Assembly (NCBI GenBank): GCA_035490315.1
Contig: DATHET010000191.1
Coordinates: forward strand, 3,087-67,086
Direction: 5' to 3'
DNA length: 64,000 nt
From: JADJQU01 sp035490315
GTDB lineage: Bacteria; Planctomycetota; UBA1135; GCA-002686595
The notes beneath the pieces are model-generated. The model was not told the origin of the DNA and searched no databases. It saw only the letters and a list, made by a program, of their open reading frames with translations. The translations under genes were made by a program, and so were the position numbers. Shown here piece after piece: positions 18,701 through 28,920 of this stretch (position 1 is the stretch's first letter; each line of letters opens with the position of its first letter).

Positions 18701-19381
18701 TCACACGCCGGGCTCGGCGAGCAGCTTCGACACGCGAGCCAGCGCCCGGTGCAAGAGGACGCGCACGGCGCCTTCGCTCTTGCCCATGCGCTCGCCGATC
18801 TCGGCTCGCGACAAGCCGAGCACGTGGGCCATCGTGACCACCTCGCGCTGTTCCTCGGAGAGCTGGGAGAAGGCGCCCTCGATGCGCTCGACTTCCTCGC
18901 GGACCATCAGCCCGCGGCTGGGAGTCGAGAAGCTCTGGTAGAAATTGAAGACCTGGCTGGCCGCCTGGTCGGCGCTTCCCGGCGCGAAATTCTCGACGCG
19001 TCCGAGGTCGCGTTTCTGCGCGCGGTAGAAGTCGACGCGGTTGGAAATCTTTCGCAGGGCGGTCGTGTAAAGCCACTGTTTGAACGCCAGCTCGCTCGGG
19101 TGGCGGAAGCGCTCGGCGTGCTGCAGCACCTCGCGGCACACCGACTGGACGATGTCGGCCGCGGACTCGTGCTCGCGCACGGGCTTGCCCGCGCGGCGCG
19201 CGACGAAGGCCTCGAGCTCGGGCAGGTACAGCTCCAACAAGCGATCGAGGGCTGCGCGTTCACCCCGCGCGGCCCCTTGCGTCAGTTTCTGGATGTCGGG
19301 CTCGATGGCGGACACGGGGGAATTCGCGGCGGGAGTCGGATCGTAACACCGACCTGATTCCAAGTCGGGCAGCTCAGGCAA
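18701..19381 (-). CDS. ECF-type RNA polymerase sigma factor
   Basis: A sigma-70 family protein of up to 226 residues. Region 2 is seen in ERAALDRLLELYLPELEAFV, ADIVQSVCREVLQ and KQWLYTTALRKISNRV. Region 4 is the C-terminal helix-turn-helix QLSEEQREVVTMAHVLGLSRAEIGERMGKSEGAVRVLLHRAL. The annotated start at 19381 is TTG; a GTG at 19315 sits closer to the conserved domain and may be the real start. No anti-sigma gene is adjacent. It is divergent from the subtilase gene, separated by 96 bp, which could be a target, but no promoter evidence was found. Confidence 0.88.
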   Translation of the reverse strand: MPELPDLESGRCYDPTPAANSPVSAIEPDIQKLTQGAARGERAALDRLLELYLPELEAFVARRAGKPVREHESAADIVQSVCREVLQHAERFRHPSELAFKQWLYTTALRKISNRVDFYRAQKRDLGRVENFAPGSADQAASQVFNFYQSFSTPSRGLMVREEVERIEGAFSQLSEEQREVVTMAHVLGLSRAEIGERMGKSEGAVRVLLHRALARVSKLLAEPGV

Positions 19382-19477
19382 AACCCTCGGTAACGGACGC
19401 GGGATGCCCCGGATGTAAAGGCCAGACGCCTCTCCCGGGCAACCCCATCCGTCCTTTTTTCACCTGGAGTCAGCCAA

Positions 19478-22400
19478 ATGTCACCCTCGGTCCGGTCAAC
19501 GCGCCCCGCGAGCGCCCGTTTACTCTCTCTGCGTCCCCTTTCCGCCGTGTTCGCCCTGGCTGCTCTCAGCTATGCCCAGGCCCCTGTCGCGGTCCCCGCG
19601 CCCGAGATCGCTGGCCTTCCTGCCGCTCGCGATGCAATCGTCGGCCAGGCGAGCTTCGCGCCCTTGACCTCCAGCGAGCTCGGCAACGATTCCATTCCGT
19701 TGCCGCGCGCCGCTGTCGTCGAGCCCGGTCGGGCCGCGGACAGCGTGGTCGGGCCGGCCAGCGGCGATCCATTCTTCCTGGGCTTCGCGGCCGGGAAGTA
19801 CTTCCCGCCCCAGGGCGAGCGCATCGATCCCGCCCTTTCCGCCGCCGCTGCGGCGCTGGGAGCGGACGGTCGGCCGGCGCAGGAGACCTACGCCTTCGTC
19901 ATGTTCTCCAAGAAGATGACCGAGCAACGCATCGCGGAGCTCGAAGCCATGGGCGCGCGCGTGCTTTCCTTCCACCCGCACTACACGCTGAAAGTCGCCC
20001 TGCCTCCGTCGGCGATCAGCCCGATTGCCGGCGCGGACTTCGTGCGCTGGATCGGCACGCCGAAGACCTGGCAGAAAGTTCACCCGGCGTTGAGCAAGGC
20101 GCTCATCAATGCACAACCCGGCAAGACCCTCGACGTGTGGATCGACGTCTTCGATTCCGACCTGAACGCCGACTCATCCCCGGTCTTCGGGCCGGCTCCG
20201 ATCGAAGGCGGCGTCGACACGATCGGGCCTGAGGGCCCGGTGCAAGCCGGCGAAGCATCCGTGTGGGTCACCAATGGCTGGCAGCAGCGCGCTCTCGAAG
20301 CCGCGGGCGTCGAGGTCGTCGACTACGCCTCGAGCATCCGCGCTTTCCGCGCGCGTCTCGATCCGGCCCGCATCGAAGGCCTGCTGGCCCTCGACTTCGT
20401 GCAGTTCGTCGAGCAGAACCTGCCGAGCACGGAGGCGCACGATGAATCGACGCCGATGATCCTGGCCGATCGGACGCGCATCGCCTGGGATGGCGCGACC
20501 AGCGGCGCGGTGGTCGGAGGCTTGATCGACTCTGGCCTCGACATCGGCCACGCGGCCCTCGATCCCTACGTCGTCGGCTGGGACTTCACTCCCGAAAACC
20601 TCGGGCCGTTCAACGACGGCGACACCCACGGCTCGCACGTCGGTGGAACGATCCTCGGCAACGCGGACGTCGATCCGAGCCACGCCGGCATGGCGCCGGG
20701 CACGGGCTACAACACGATGCACCGTTTCTTCGTCGGCAAGATCTTCAACAGCTCGGGCAGCTCGTCGGGCGTCAACTTCGCCAACGTCCTGGCCAAGATG
20801 CACACGCCGTACACGGACTCGAACTTCAGCGTTTCGCAGCGTCCGATGGCGATCAACAACTCCTACGGGGCACCGGGGACGAACTACATCGGCAGCGAGG
20901 CCGAATGCCGATTGCTGGACACCGAGGTCCACACCTACGACCAGCTGTACGTCTTCGCATCCGGCAACGAGGGCTCGGGCGCCAGCACGCTGCGACTTCA
21001 GGCGGCAGCGAAGAACGTGCTCACCGTCGGCAGCGTGAGCGATTTCGTCGTCACGCCCGGCGAGGATCCGGGCACGATCGTGGCTTCCTCGAGCCGCGGG
21101 CCGACCGGCGATGACCGCTGGAAGCCGAACGTCAGCGCCGTCGGACGCTACGTGGTCTCCACCGCGGCAGGCACGGTCACGGGCTACAGCAAGAAGTCGG
21201 GCACGAGCATGGCTTCGCCGCACGTGACCGGTCTCGCCTTGCAATTGTGCGATCACTACTCCTTCCTGCGCTGGAACCCGGCGACCCTGTCGGCCGTGCT
21301 GATGGCGGGAGCGACGACGAAGAACAACGTCACGATCTCCGCTCCGAGCGCCTCGCCTTCGAGCCACTTGAACATCTACGGCGCAGGTCGCGTCGAGTCG
21401 TACAAGAGCCACTACGGCGGACCGGGATCGGGCATGTACATGTGGGGCTACACGCAGGGCTCGACCAGCACGGGCATCGTCGACTTCGACGTGCTGGCCG
21501 GCGCGACGCGGGTCGTGGTCGTGACCACCTACAACGAGCAGGCATCCTCCGCGGGAGCCTCCGCCGCACTGGTCAACGACTTCGACACCTACATCGACGT
21601 GGCTCCGTTCAGCGCCGCGAACAACGCCGGCGACTACACGGCGCAGCAGTCTCCGCGCGACAACACGGAGATCCGCATCTTCGACAACCCGACCGTCGCG
21701 GCGTGGCGGATCAAGACCTATCCCGCCTCCGTCGTGCCCGGCTCGTCCTCGAACATCGGCATCTGCGTGATCGTGCACTACGCCGACACGACGCCGACGC
21801 CGAGCTTCTCGACCAGCGCTTCGGACAACTACGTCCAACCCGGCGACAGCGTCACCGTGTCGGCGAGCTACACGAACTCGGCCTGGATCGCCAGCGGCGT
21901 GTTCCTGGACTCGACCTCCACGGGTGACATCCTCACCGCGGCGACGACGACCCTGCAGGACGGCGCAGTGACCGACCTCATGAGCAACGAGAGCCTCGGC
22001 AGGGACATCGTGCTCGGCGACGTTCTCGGCGGAACCAACCGCACGGGGCGTTGGACCACGCACTGGAATACGGAGGGCTTGAAGAATTTCAGCGTCAACG
22101 CCCGCTCCGACAACGCGATCGACGACACCGATGCGGAAGCGATCTACGTCGACGGGACGGCACCGGCCTTGCCGACGAACGTGCACTCGACGAATCACAC
22201 GGCGAACGTGTGGTCGAACAACCCCAACATCAACTTCGCCTGGACCAACGGCGCCGACAATCTGTCGGGGCTCGATGGTCACGGCATCTTCCTTTCGATC
22301 GGTGGCCCTGGCGCACCCTCGAACGTGAAGGACATCGGGGCCGTGTCGAGCACGCCGATGGTGATGCCCGCCAGCGGGACATTCACCTTCAACATCAAGA

Positions 22401-23230
22401 GCGTGGACAAGTGCGACAACTGGACCGCGAGCTACGTCAGCAGCGGTCCGTATCTGCTCGACATGATCCAGCCTGATTTCGTGACTGGCCTGATGTCGAC
22501 GACGCACCAGGTTGGCGTCGCCAACTGCGGCAACTCAGTGACGATGGTCTGGGATCCGACGGCTGACTCCGGCGGTTCGGGGCTCGCGGGTTACACCTAC
22601 GTGTGGGACCACAATCCGCTCACGCAGCCGCAGGTGCCGATCAACCTCGGGCCGGTGACCACCGTGAACACCGTGCTCGCGGCGTCCACTCAGCCGTGGT
22701 ACTTCCACATCACTCCGGTGGACAACGCTGGGAACTCCCAGAATCAGTTCCACGCGGGTCCTTACTACGTCCAACCCAACACGGGAACGACGTACTGCGT
22801 GGCCAAGGTCAATGCGCTGGGCTGCACGCCGTCGATCGGATTCATCGGCACGCCCAAGGCGGGGCAACTCTCCGGCTACACGGTTCGCGCGACCAACGTG
22901 CGCAACAACAAGCCGGGACTGCTCATCTACGGCGTCAACGGCGGAGCGAGCAATCCCTTCCTCGGTGGAACCCTGTGCGTCGCGGCGCCGATCAAGCGCA
23001 CGACTCCGGTCGCGGCTGGCGGCAACCCGGCACCGGCGAACGACTGCTCGGGTGTGTACTCGATCGACTTCAGCAGGTTCGCCGCGGGTCTGCTCGGCGG
23101 GACGCCGCTGCCGGCGCTGTCGGTGGCGGGCACGGCGGTGAACTGCCAGTTCTGGGGCCGCGACCCCGGCTTCGCCGCGCCCAACAACGCGACGCTGACG
23201 AACGGGTTGAGCTTCACCATCTGTCAGTGA
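19478..23230 (+). CDS. Large secreted subtilisin-like serine protease (S8)
   Basis: A 1250-residue exported protein with GGAG eight bases before its ATG and a signal segment ending near LSYAQA. A long N-terminal region (about 30-330) resembles a fervidolysin-like prodomain. The catalytic triad is D351 (GGLIDSGLDIGH), H384 (THGSHVGG) and S577 (SGTSMASPHVTG), with an oxyanion-region ASGNEGSGAS. After the protease (to about residue 630) come beta-rich segments, including a CARDB-like and Fn3-like stretch around 760-1090. The final domain (1106-1250) starts YCVAKVNALGC and carries QFWGRDPGF, the same module as the protein at 15364. It is likely a surface or released protease. Confidence 0.93.
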   Translation: MSPSVRSTRPASARLLSLRPLSAVFALAALSYAQAPVAVPAPEIAGLPAARDAIVGQASFAPLTSSELGNDSIPLPRAAVVEPGRAADSVVGPASGDPFFLGFAAGKYFPPQGERIDPALSAAAAALGADGRPAQETYAFVMFSKKMTEQRIAELEAMGARVLSFHPHYTLKVALPPSAISPIAGADFVRWIGTPKTWQKVHPALSKALINAQPGKTLDVWIDVFDSDLNADSSPVFGPAPIEGGVDTIGPEGPVQAGEASVWVTNGWQQRALEAAGVEVVDYASSIRAFRARLDPARIEGLLALDFVQFVEQNLPSTEAHDESTPMILADRTRIAWDGATSGAVVGGLIDSGLDIGHAALDPYVVGWDFTPENLGPFNDGDTHGSHVGGTILGNADVDPSHAGMAPGTGYNTMHRFFVGKIFNSSGSSSGVNFANVLAKMHTPYTDSNFSVSQRPMAINNSYGAPGTNYIGSEAECRLLDTEVHTYDQLYVFASGNEGSGASTLRLQAAAKNVLTVGSVSDFVVTPGEDPGTIVASSSRGPTGDDRWKPNVSAVGRYVVSTAAGTVTGYSKKSGTSMASPHVTGLALQLCDHYSFLRWNPATLSAVLMAGATTKNNVTISAPSASPSSHLNIYGAGRVESYKSHYGGPGSGMYMWGYTQGSTSTGIVDFDVLAGATRVVVVTTYNEQASSAGASAALVNDFDTYIDVAPFSAANNAGDYTAQQSPRDNTEIRIFDNPTVAAWRIKTYPASVVPGSSSNIGICVIVHYADTTPTPSFSTSASDNYVQPGDSVTVSASYTNSAWIASGVFLDSTSTGDILTAATTTLQDGAVTDLMSNESLGRDIVLGDVLGGTNRTGRWTTHWNTEGLKNFSVNARSDNAIDDTDAEAIYVDGTAPALPTNVHSTNHTANVWSNNPNINFAWTNGADNLSGLDGHGIFLSIGGPGAPSNVKDIGAVSSTPMVMPASGTFTFNIKSVDKCDNWTASYVSSGPYLLDMIQPDFVTGLMSTTHQVGVANCGNSVTMVWDPTADSGGSGLAGYTYVWDHNPLTQPQVPINLGPVTTVNTVLAASTQPWYFHITPVDNAGNSQNQFHAGPYYVQPNTGTTYCVAKVNALGCTPSIGFIGTPKAGQLSGYTVRATNVRNNKPGLLIYGVNGGASNPFLGGTLCVAAPIKRTTPVAAGGNPAPANDCSGVYSIDFSRFAAGLLGGTPLPALSVAGTAVNCQFWGRDPGFAAPNNATLTNGLSFTICQ

Positions 23231-23315
23231 GCGCCTGAGTCGAAGAGCCCGCGGACCTCCCGCGGGACAACCACGCGCCTCCGATCGGACCATCGATCGG
23301 GGGCGCGATCGTGGG

Positions 23316-23409
23316 GTCAGGTGAATTCGTCCGGAGTCGTGCGGGCGTCCCGCGCGCCGCGTACGCGGCGCGCGGGACGCCCGCACGACTCCGGACGAAT
23401 TCACCTGAC
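23316..23409. repeat. 94-bp perfect palindrome
   Basis: Arms of 47 bp (23316-23362 and 23363-23409) are exact reverse complements, centred on GTAC with no spacer. The outer 27-30 bp recur at 24884-24913. The palindrome lies 85 bp after the subtilase stop, and its right arm supplies the last three sense codons and the TGA stop (23401-23403) of the next gene. It would form a long cruciform or a transcribed hairpin and could terminate both converging genes. Confidence 0.97.
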
Positions 23410-23412
23410 TCC
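23383..23412 (-). repeat. 30-bp direct repeat, copy 1
   Basis: The 30-bp sequence starting GCACGACTCCGGACGAATTC is identical to 24884-24913, with period 1501 bp. This copy forms the outer right arm of the 94-bp palindrome and contains the stop codon of the gene at 23401. Confidence 0.95.
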
Positions 23413-24879
23413 GTACTCGAACGTCACATCCGTGATCTCATCATCGCGTACCGTCAGCGGCTCGTTCTGCGACGCGCGGTCGCCTGGCGCGCGCGGACCG
23501 ATCAGCCTGACGGTGTAGTCGCCGGCGTTCAGTGGACCGATCGACATCTCCGCAGCCTGGCACCTGAATACCTGGGACATCACGCGATTCGAAGTCAGCC
23601 CCGCCTTCACGGCATCCACGTTCGACACCACGACCTCGAGCCCTCCTGGAGCATCCGCGCCAGCCTCGGTCTTGCACGCGACATGCAGGAAGCCCGCGTG
23701 AGTGAAGTCGACTTCGAGTCTCAGCGGAGTCTCACCGACGGCGGAATCGCCCGCGAACGGAAACGAGAAAAGTGATCTACCCGGGTATGGAATGTCGATC
23801 GCGAAGGCGCGCACCGGAACGTCCCCCAGGGGAAGACCGCGGATCATCACCGGCTTCGCTGAAGAAAAATCAAGACTGAAGGTGTCAATCCGACCCGCCG
23901 CATCCTTCGCTTCGAGGAGCATTTTCAGTGGCCGCGACGCGAGCGAGTCCCGCAGAACAGCCCCGAGCCCAATGGGAACGCACTCGACATCTCCAAACCC
24001 AGTGCAGACTTTGACCAGCGGCATCACGCTCTTCGCTAGACTCTGATCGAGCCGCGAGAAAAAGAAGTCCTGCTCCTTGCTCTCGTATCCCGGGAACCGA
24101 ACCTTGACGCTGTTGGGATCCGTCGAGGTCGGCGCGCCCTCGAAACCAGCCAGCATCAAGATCCTCTCCGCGGATTCCACGAGCTCATCGAGTGGAACGC
24201 CCGCCAGGGCCGCTGCGGCCGGGAATTCCGGCACGTCTTCCGCCGAACCTTCGGCGAACGAGATCTCGAGTTGAATGGAGTCACGCTGCTCTGGCGGAAA
24301 CTCGAACCGATCCTTCCCCTCGGTGACGAGCTGGATCAAGGCGCCATACGCGTGGAGCACGGGCACGGTCACTTCCGATCCGCCTGGCACGACGGCCCGG
24401 ATCAGCTCTGAGGCAATGATGCCCGGCGCGCCCGCAATCAGGTCGTACTTGCGCGAGCGGCTGAGTCCGGCGATCGCGAAGTGCCCGTGACTGTCCGATT
24501 CCGCCGACGCGAGCAGCTCCGTGCCGGTTGCGAGGCTCATGACGGCTTCCGGGGTTGGAAGCGCTAGATCGCTCGCGTAGGCGACGACGCGCACTCCCGC
24601 GACCGGCTCGCCGTCGACTCTCCACGTGACATATCCGCGCAGCTCGGTCTGCTTTGCCGCTTCGCTGCTCGACACGGTTGCGCCAGCGCTCTCGGCGGGA
24701 GCGCGCTCTTGTATGCCGAGCAGCGTCTCGGCCGGCGGATTCGTCGCCGAAGACTGCGGCAGCGAGGCAGGCGGGACGTCCTCACTCTTGTGCAGCGCCT
24801 CCTCGCGCTTCCATGGCGCCCACCACAAGAGCAGCAGCAGCAAGACGGCGACGACGGTGATGACTCGAGCTCTGGGCAT
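23401..24879 (-). CDS. Membrane-anchored CarboxypepD_reg-like protein bracketed by repeats
   Basis: A 492-residue protein with an N-terminal single hydrophobic segment (about 6-22, VITVVAVLLLLLLWWAPW) and a long extracytoplasmic region. The section near residues 78-180 has the ELRGYVTWRVDGEPVAGVRVVAYA and HFAIAGLSRSRKYDLIAG pattern of carboxypeptidase-regulatory-like Ig folds, and another such unit occurs near the C-terminus (MSIGPLNAGDYTVRLIG). No enzyme domain is seen. It is one of three related proteins here (others at 28921 and 58422). The gene is framed by 30-bp direct repeats: one provides its stop, the other ends 4 bp before its ATG. This suggests the whole unit moved or was duplicated as a cassette. 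Confidence 0.78.
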   Translation of the reverse strand: MPRARVITVVAVLLLLLLWWAPWKREEALHKSEDVPPASLPQSSATNPPAETLLGIQERAPAESAGATVSSSEAAKQTELRGYVTWRVDGEPVAGVRVVAYASDLALPTPEAVMSLATGTELLASAESDSHGHFAIAGLSRSRKYDLIAGAPGIIASELIRAVVPGGSEVTVPVLHAYGALIQLVTEGKDRFEFPPEQRDSIQLEISFAEGSAEDVPEFPAAAALAGVPLDELVESAERILMLAGFEGAPTSTDPNSVKVRFPGYESKEQDFFFSRLDQSLAKSVMPLVKVCTGFGDVECVPIGLGAVLRDSLASRPLKMLLEAKDAAGRIDTFSLDFSSAKPVMIRGLPLGDVPVRAFAIDIPYPGRSLFSFPFAGDSAVGETPLRLEVDFTHAGFLHVACKTEAGADAPGGLEVVVSNVDAVKAGLTSNRVMSQVFRCQAAEMSIGPLNAGDYTVRLIGPRAPGDRASQNEPLTVRDDEITDVTFEYGVR

Positions 24880-24883
24880 GCCT

Positions 24884-24913
24884 GCACGACTCCGGACGAA
24901 TTCACCTGACTCC
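24884..24913 (-). repeat. 30-bp direct repeat, copy 2
   Basis: This copy is identical over 30 bp to 23383-23412 and lies immediately upstream of the ATG at 24879 on the minus strand. It separates that gene from the sulfatase-like gene, whose stop is only a few bases away at 24920. It lacks the inner GC-rich part of the palindrome. Confidence 0.95.
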
Positions 24914-24919
24914 CGTACG

Positions 24920-26461
24920 TCAATAGCCCAGCTGTTTCAGCTGATCCTGCATCTGAGCATCCATCTGGATGTTTCCCGCCCGCAGACTGGGGGCCGTGGC
25001 GCCGAGCTTCTTCAACCGCTCCTGCCAGGCGAGCCGCTGACCGCCCGCCTTCGCGAAAATGTCCTGCAGCTCACCAGGATCCGCCTGGAGGTCGTACATC
25101 CGGAACGTCCCCGCATCGACGTCGTAGACGAGCTTCGTGCGCTGATCGCGCAGCGCGAACAAGGTCCGCGGAGCCTCGGGACGGAAAGTCTGTGCCAGCA
25201 GAGTCCGATCGCTCGCCTCGAACAACGACGTGCCCTCCTGGCCCGGCAGCGCCGGAAGCCCGAGCGCATCGAGGATCGTCGGCGCGACGTCGATCAGACG
25301 CACGAGGTCGCGCTGCGAACGCTCGAGGAAATGCCGGCCCTCGTGACCCTTGGGCAGCTTGATCAACAGCGGCACGTGCAGCATTTCATCGTGCAGATTG
25401 ACCACGTGCCCGATGACTCCGTGCTCTCCCAGCGCTTCGCCGTGATCGGAAGTGAACACGATCAAGCTCGAATCGTAGAGCTTGCGCTTCTTCAGCATCG
25501 CCACGAAGGTGCCGAACGCAGCGTCGGCCGCTTCCGCTTCGCGCCGGTAGCGCGCCGGCAGCTCTTTCTGCGTCGGCACGTCGTGCATCCACAGCTCCAT
25601 GGCGGCGAGCACCGGGCTCGACGATGAGTTCTCGACCGTCGCGACCAGGGCCTTGCCCTGCTTCAAGAGCGCGCCGGCCTCGAACTGGAGTGGCAATCGC
25701 TTGCCCTTCGCCGTGAACGAGAGCGAGCGCACCTTGAAGTCCTCCGCCGAATGGATCTCGAGCCGATTGATCCCCGGCTCGAGCGTCAAGTCGTGCCGGC
25801 GCATCGACCACTCCGAAGTGGTCACGGTCTCGAGCGGCTTGTCGTTCCAGCGGATGTCCGCGTTGCACTGCACGAGACCATGGGCCTCATAGGGCTCGTG
25901 CGGCTCGGCGTAGTGCGCGAAGACGAAGAAGGGCGCGCGCTCGATCATCGAATCGAGGATCGGCGCTAGATCGCGATTCGTGTCGGTCGCGTTGGAGATC
26001 GAGCCCTGGCCGCGATCGAAGTGCTCGAAGCCGCGGTCGACGCCCTGGTTGCGGTCCAGCGGCCAGAGGGTCGCGAGCGAGACCGCCGCCTGGCTGACGA
26101 AGCCCTGCTTCTCGAGCCACTCCGACAAGAGCGGCAGCTCCTGCGACACCGCCTGTCCGTTGTTGGTCACGCCGGTGTGCATCGGCGTGCGGCCGCTGAA
26201 CAGAGCCGTGTGCGCCGGCAGGGTCATCGGCGCGTGGGTGTAGGCGAAGGGGAAGGCGACGGCCTCCTTGGCGAACTCGGCGATGTTGGGCACGTCGGCG
26301 AGCCTGGTCGCCGGGTCGGCGTAGTCCGCGCGCAGGGTGTCGACCACCACCAGGACGATGTTGTACGGCGGCTTGGGCTTCGGGGGCGCGTCGCCGGGGC
26401 AGCCCGCGCTGCAAAGTGCGAGGGCGCAGACGAGCCAGGTGCGGGCGCGCGAGTGGATCAT
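24920..26461 (-). CDS. Sulfatase-like lipoprotein (alkaline phosphatase superfamily), Thr at the nucleophile position
   Basis: A 513-residue protein. I start at ATG 26461, which opens a lipoprotein signal (CSAGC, Cys21); the longer open frame upstream overlaps purH antisense and looks spurious. Motifs: metal Asp41 in VVVDTLRAD, nucleophile region T80-L-P-A-H-T-A-LFSG, and SDHGEALGEHG. As in the paralogue at 2133, Thr takes the place of the formylglycine Cys, so a Thr nucleophile is inferred. An inserted beta-rich segment near residues 235-310 (LEPGINRLEIHSAEDFKV) is unusual for a minimal sulfatase. The substrate is unknown. It is divergent from purH with 81 bp between starts. Confidence 0.85.
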   Translation of the reverse strand: MIHSRARTWLVCALALCSAGCPGDAPPKPKPPYNIVLVVVDTLRADYADPATRLADVPNIAEFAKEAVAFPFAYTHAPMTLPAHTALFSGRTPMHTGVTNNGQAVSQELPLLSEWLEKQGFVSQAAVSLATLWPLDRNQGVDRGFEHFDRGQGSISNATDTNRDLAPILDSMIERAPFFVFAHYAEPHEPYEAHGLVQCNADIRWNDKPLETVTTSEWSMRRHDLTLEPGINRLEIHSAEDFKVRSLSFTAKGKRLPLQFEAGALLKQGKALVATVENSSSSPVLAAMELWMHDVPTQKELPARYRREAEAADAAFGTFVAMLKKRKLYDSSLIVFTSDHGEALGEHGVIGHVVNLHDEMLHVPLLIKLPKGHEGRHFLERSQRDLVRLIDVAPTILDALGLPALPGQEGTSLFEASDRTLLAQTFRPEAPRTLFALRDQRTKLVYDVDAGTFRMYDLQADPGELQDIFAKAGGQRLAWQERLKKLGATAPSLRAGNIQMDAQMQDQLKQLGY

Positions 26462-26542
26462 GGAGCGCTCGAACATTACCCTCTTCGCCCTCACGTCGCA
26501 CCGTCCGCACCGCACTCGGCCCGGGTGGGCCAGGAGCTTTCC

Positions 26543-28135
<1,593 letters not shown>

Positions 28136-28148
28136 TCAGGAGCTCGCC

Positions 28149-28880
28149 ATGCGTTCCATCGTGCAATTCGCGTCGTGGACGATGCTCGCTGCCTTGACGG
28201 CCTGCGGCTCGCCCGCCGAGGAAGCCAAGGCCGTCGACACACGCGCCGCTCTCGTGCCGGTCGAGAACACCGGCATGCACGAGCGCAACCTCGAGATCGC
28301 ACGCGACGCGAAAGCGCACCCCGATGCGCAGCTCGTGTTCCTCGGCGACTCGATCACCCAGGGCTGGTCGGAAGCGGGCCGTTCGACGTGGGAACTCGAG
28401 TTCATCGGCTGGAAGCCGCTCAACCTCGGCGTCAGCGGCGACCGCACCGAGCACGTGCTCTGGCGCCTCGCGCAGGGCGAATACGATCAGCTCAGCCCGC
28501 GCGTGATCGTGATCATGATCGGCACGAACAACACCGGGCATCGCATGGATCCGCCGGCGGACATCGCGGCGGGGGTGAAGGAGATCCTGGCGCAATTGCA
28601 CCGGCGTTTCCCGAAGACGCGGCTGTGCCTCTTGTCGATCTTCCCGCGCGGCGAGACGAGCGAGGATCCGGGGCGCAAGAACAACGATGCCGCAAATGCG
28701 TTGCTCGCGGGAGTCGCGAGGCAAGCGGGCGTCGAGTGGCTCGATGTGTCGCGTGCTTTCCTCGACGCGAAGGGCGTGCTCTCGAAGGAGCTGATGCCCG
28801 ACCTCCTGCACCCGAACACGCGCGGCTACGAGATCTGGGCCAGCACGCTGCGCGACTCGCTGAAGCGCTGGATGCCGTAG
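28149..28880 (+). CDS. SGNH/GDSL-family hydrolase lipoprotein
   Basis: A 243-residue protein with AGGAG before its ATG and a lipoprotein signal (LTACG). Catalytic motifs are all present: Ser68 in FLGDSITQGW, Gly in LGVSGD, Asn in GTNNTG, and D218/H221 in DLLHPN. This resembles platelet-activating-factor acetylhydrolase-like esterases that deacetylate sugars or lipids in planctomycetes. It is 13 bp after purH and may be read from the same transcript, though a functional link is not evident. An acetyl-xylan, acetyl-sugar or lipid ester target is possible and undecided. Confidence 0.88.
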   Translation: MRSIVQFASWTMLAALTACGSPAEEAKAVDTRAALVPVENTGMHERNLEIARDAKAHPDAQLVFLGDSITQGWSEAGRSTWELEFIGWKPLNLGVSGDRTEHVLWRLAQGEYDQLSPRVIVIMIGTNNTGHRMDPPADIAAGVKEILAQLHRRFPKTRLCLLSIFPRGETSEDPGRKNNDAANALLAGVARQAGVEWLDVSRAFLDAKGVLSKELMPDLLHPNTRGYEIWASTLRDSLKRWMP

Positions 28881-28920
28881 CGCGACCGCCGCACGACTGT
28901 CGTAATGGAGCCAGGCTCGA

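Noticed and set aside
19410..19460. Possible leader hairpin followed by TTTTTT before the subtilase gene
   Set aside because: The stem (CGGATG/CATCCG) is only 6 bp with a loop of about 30 nt; too weak to call a terminator or attenuator.
20174..22507. A 777-codon open frame antisense to the subtilase gene
   Set aside because: It lies entirely opposite a well-supported protease, has Arg/Val/Asp-rich low-complexity composition and no motif; such shadows are expected at this GC content.
28881..28920. Partial similarity to the 30-bp repeat (CCGCACGACT) after the gene at 28921
   Set aside because: Only about 10 bases match; this is within chance for GC-rich sequence and no further identity follows.
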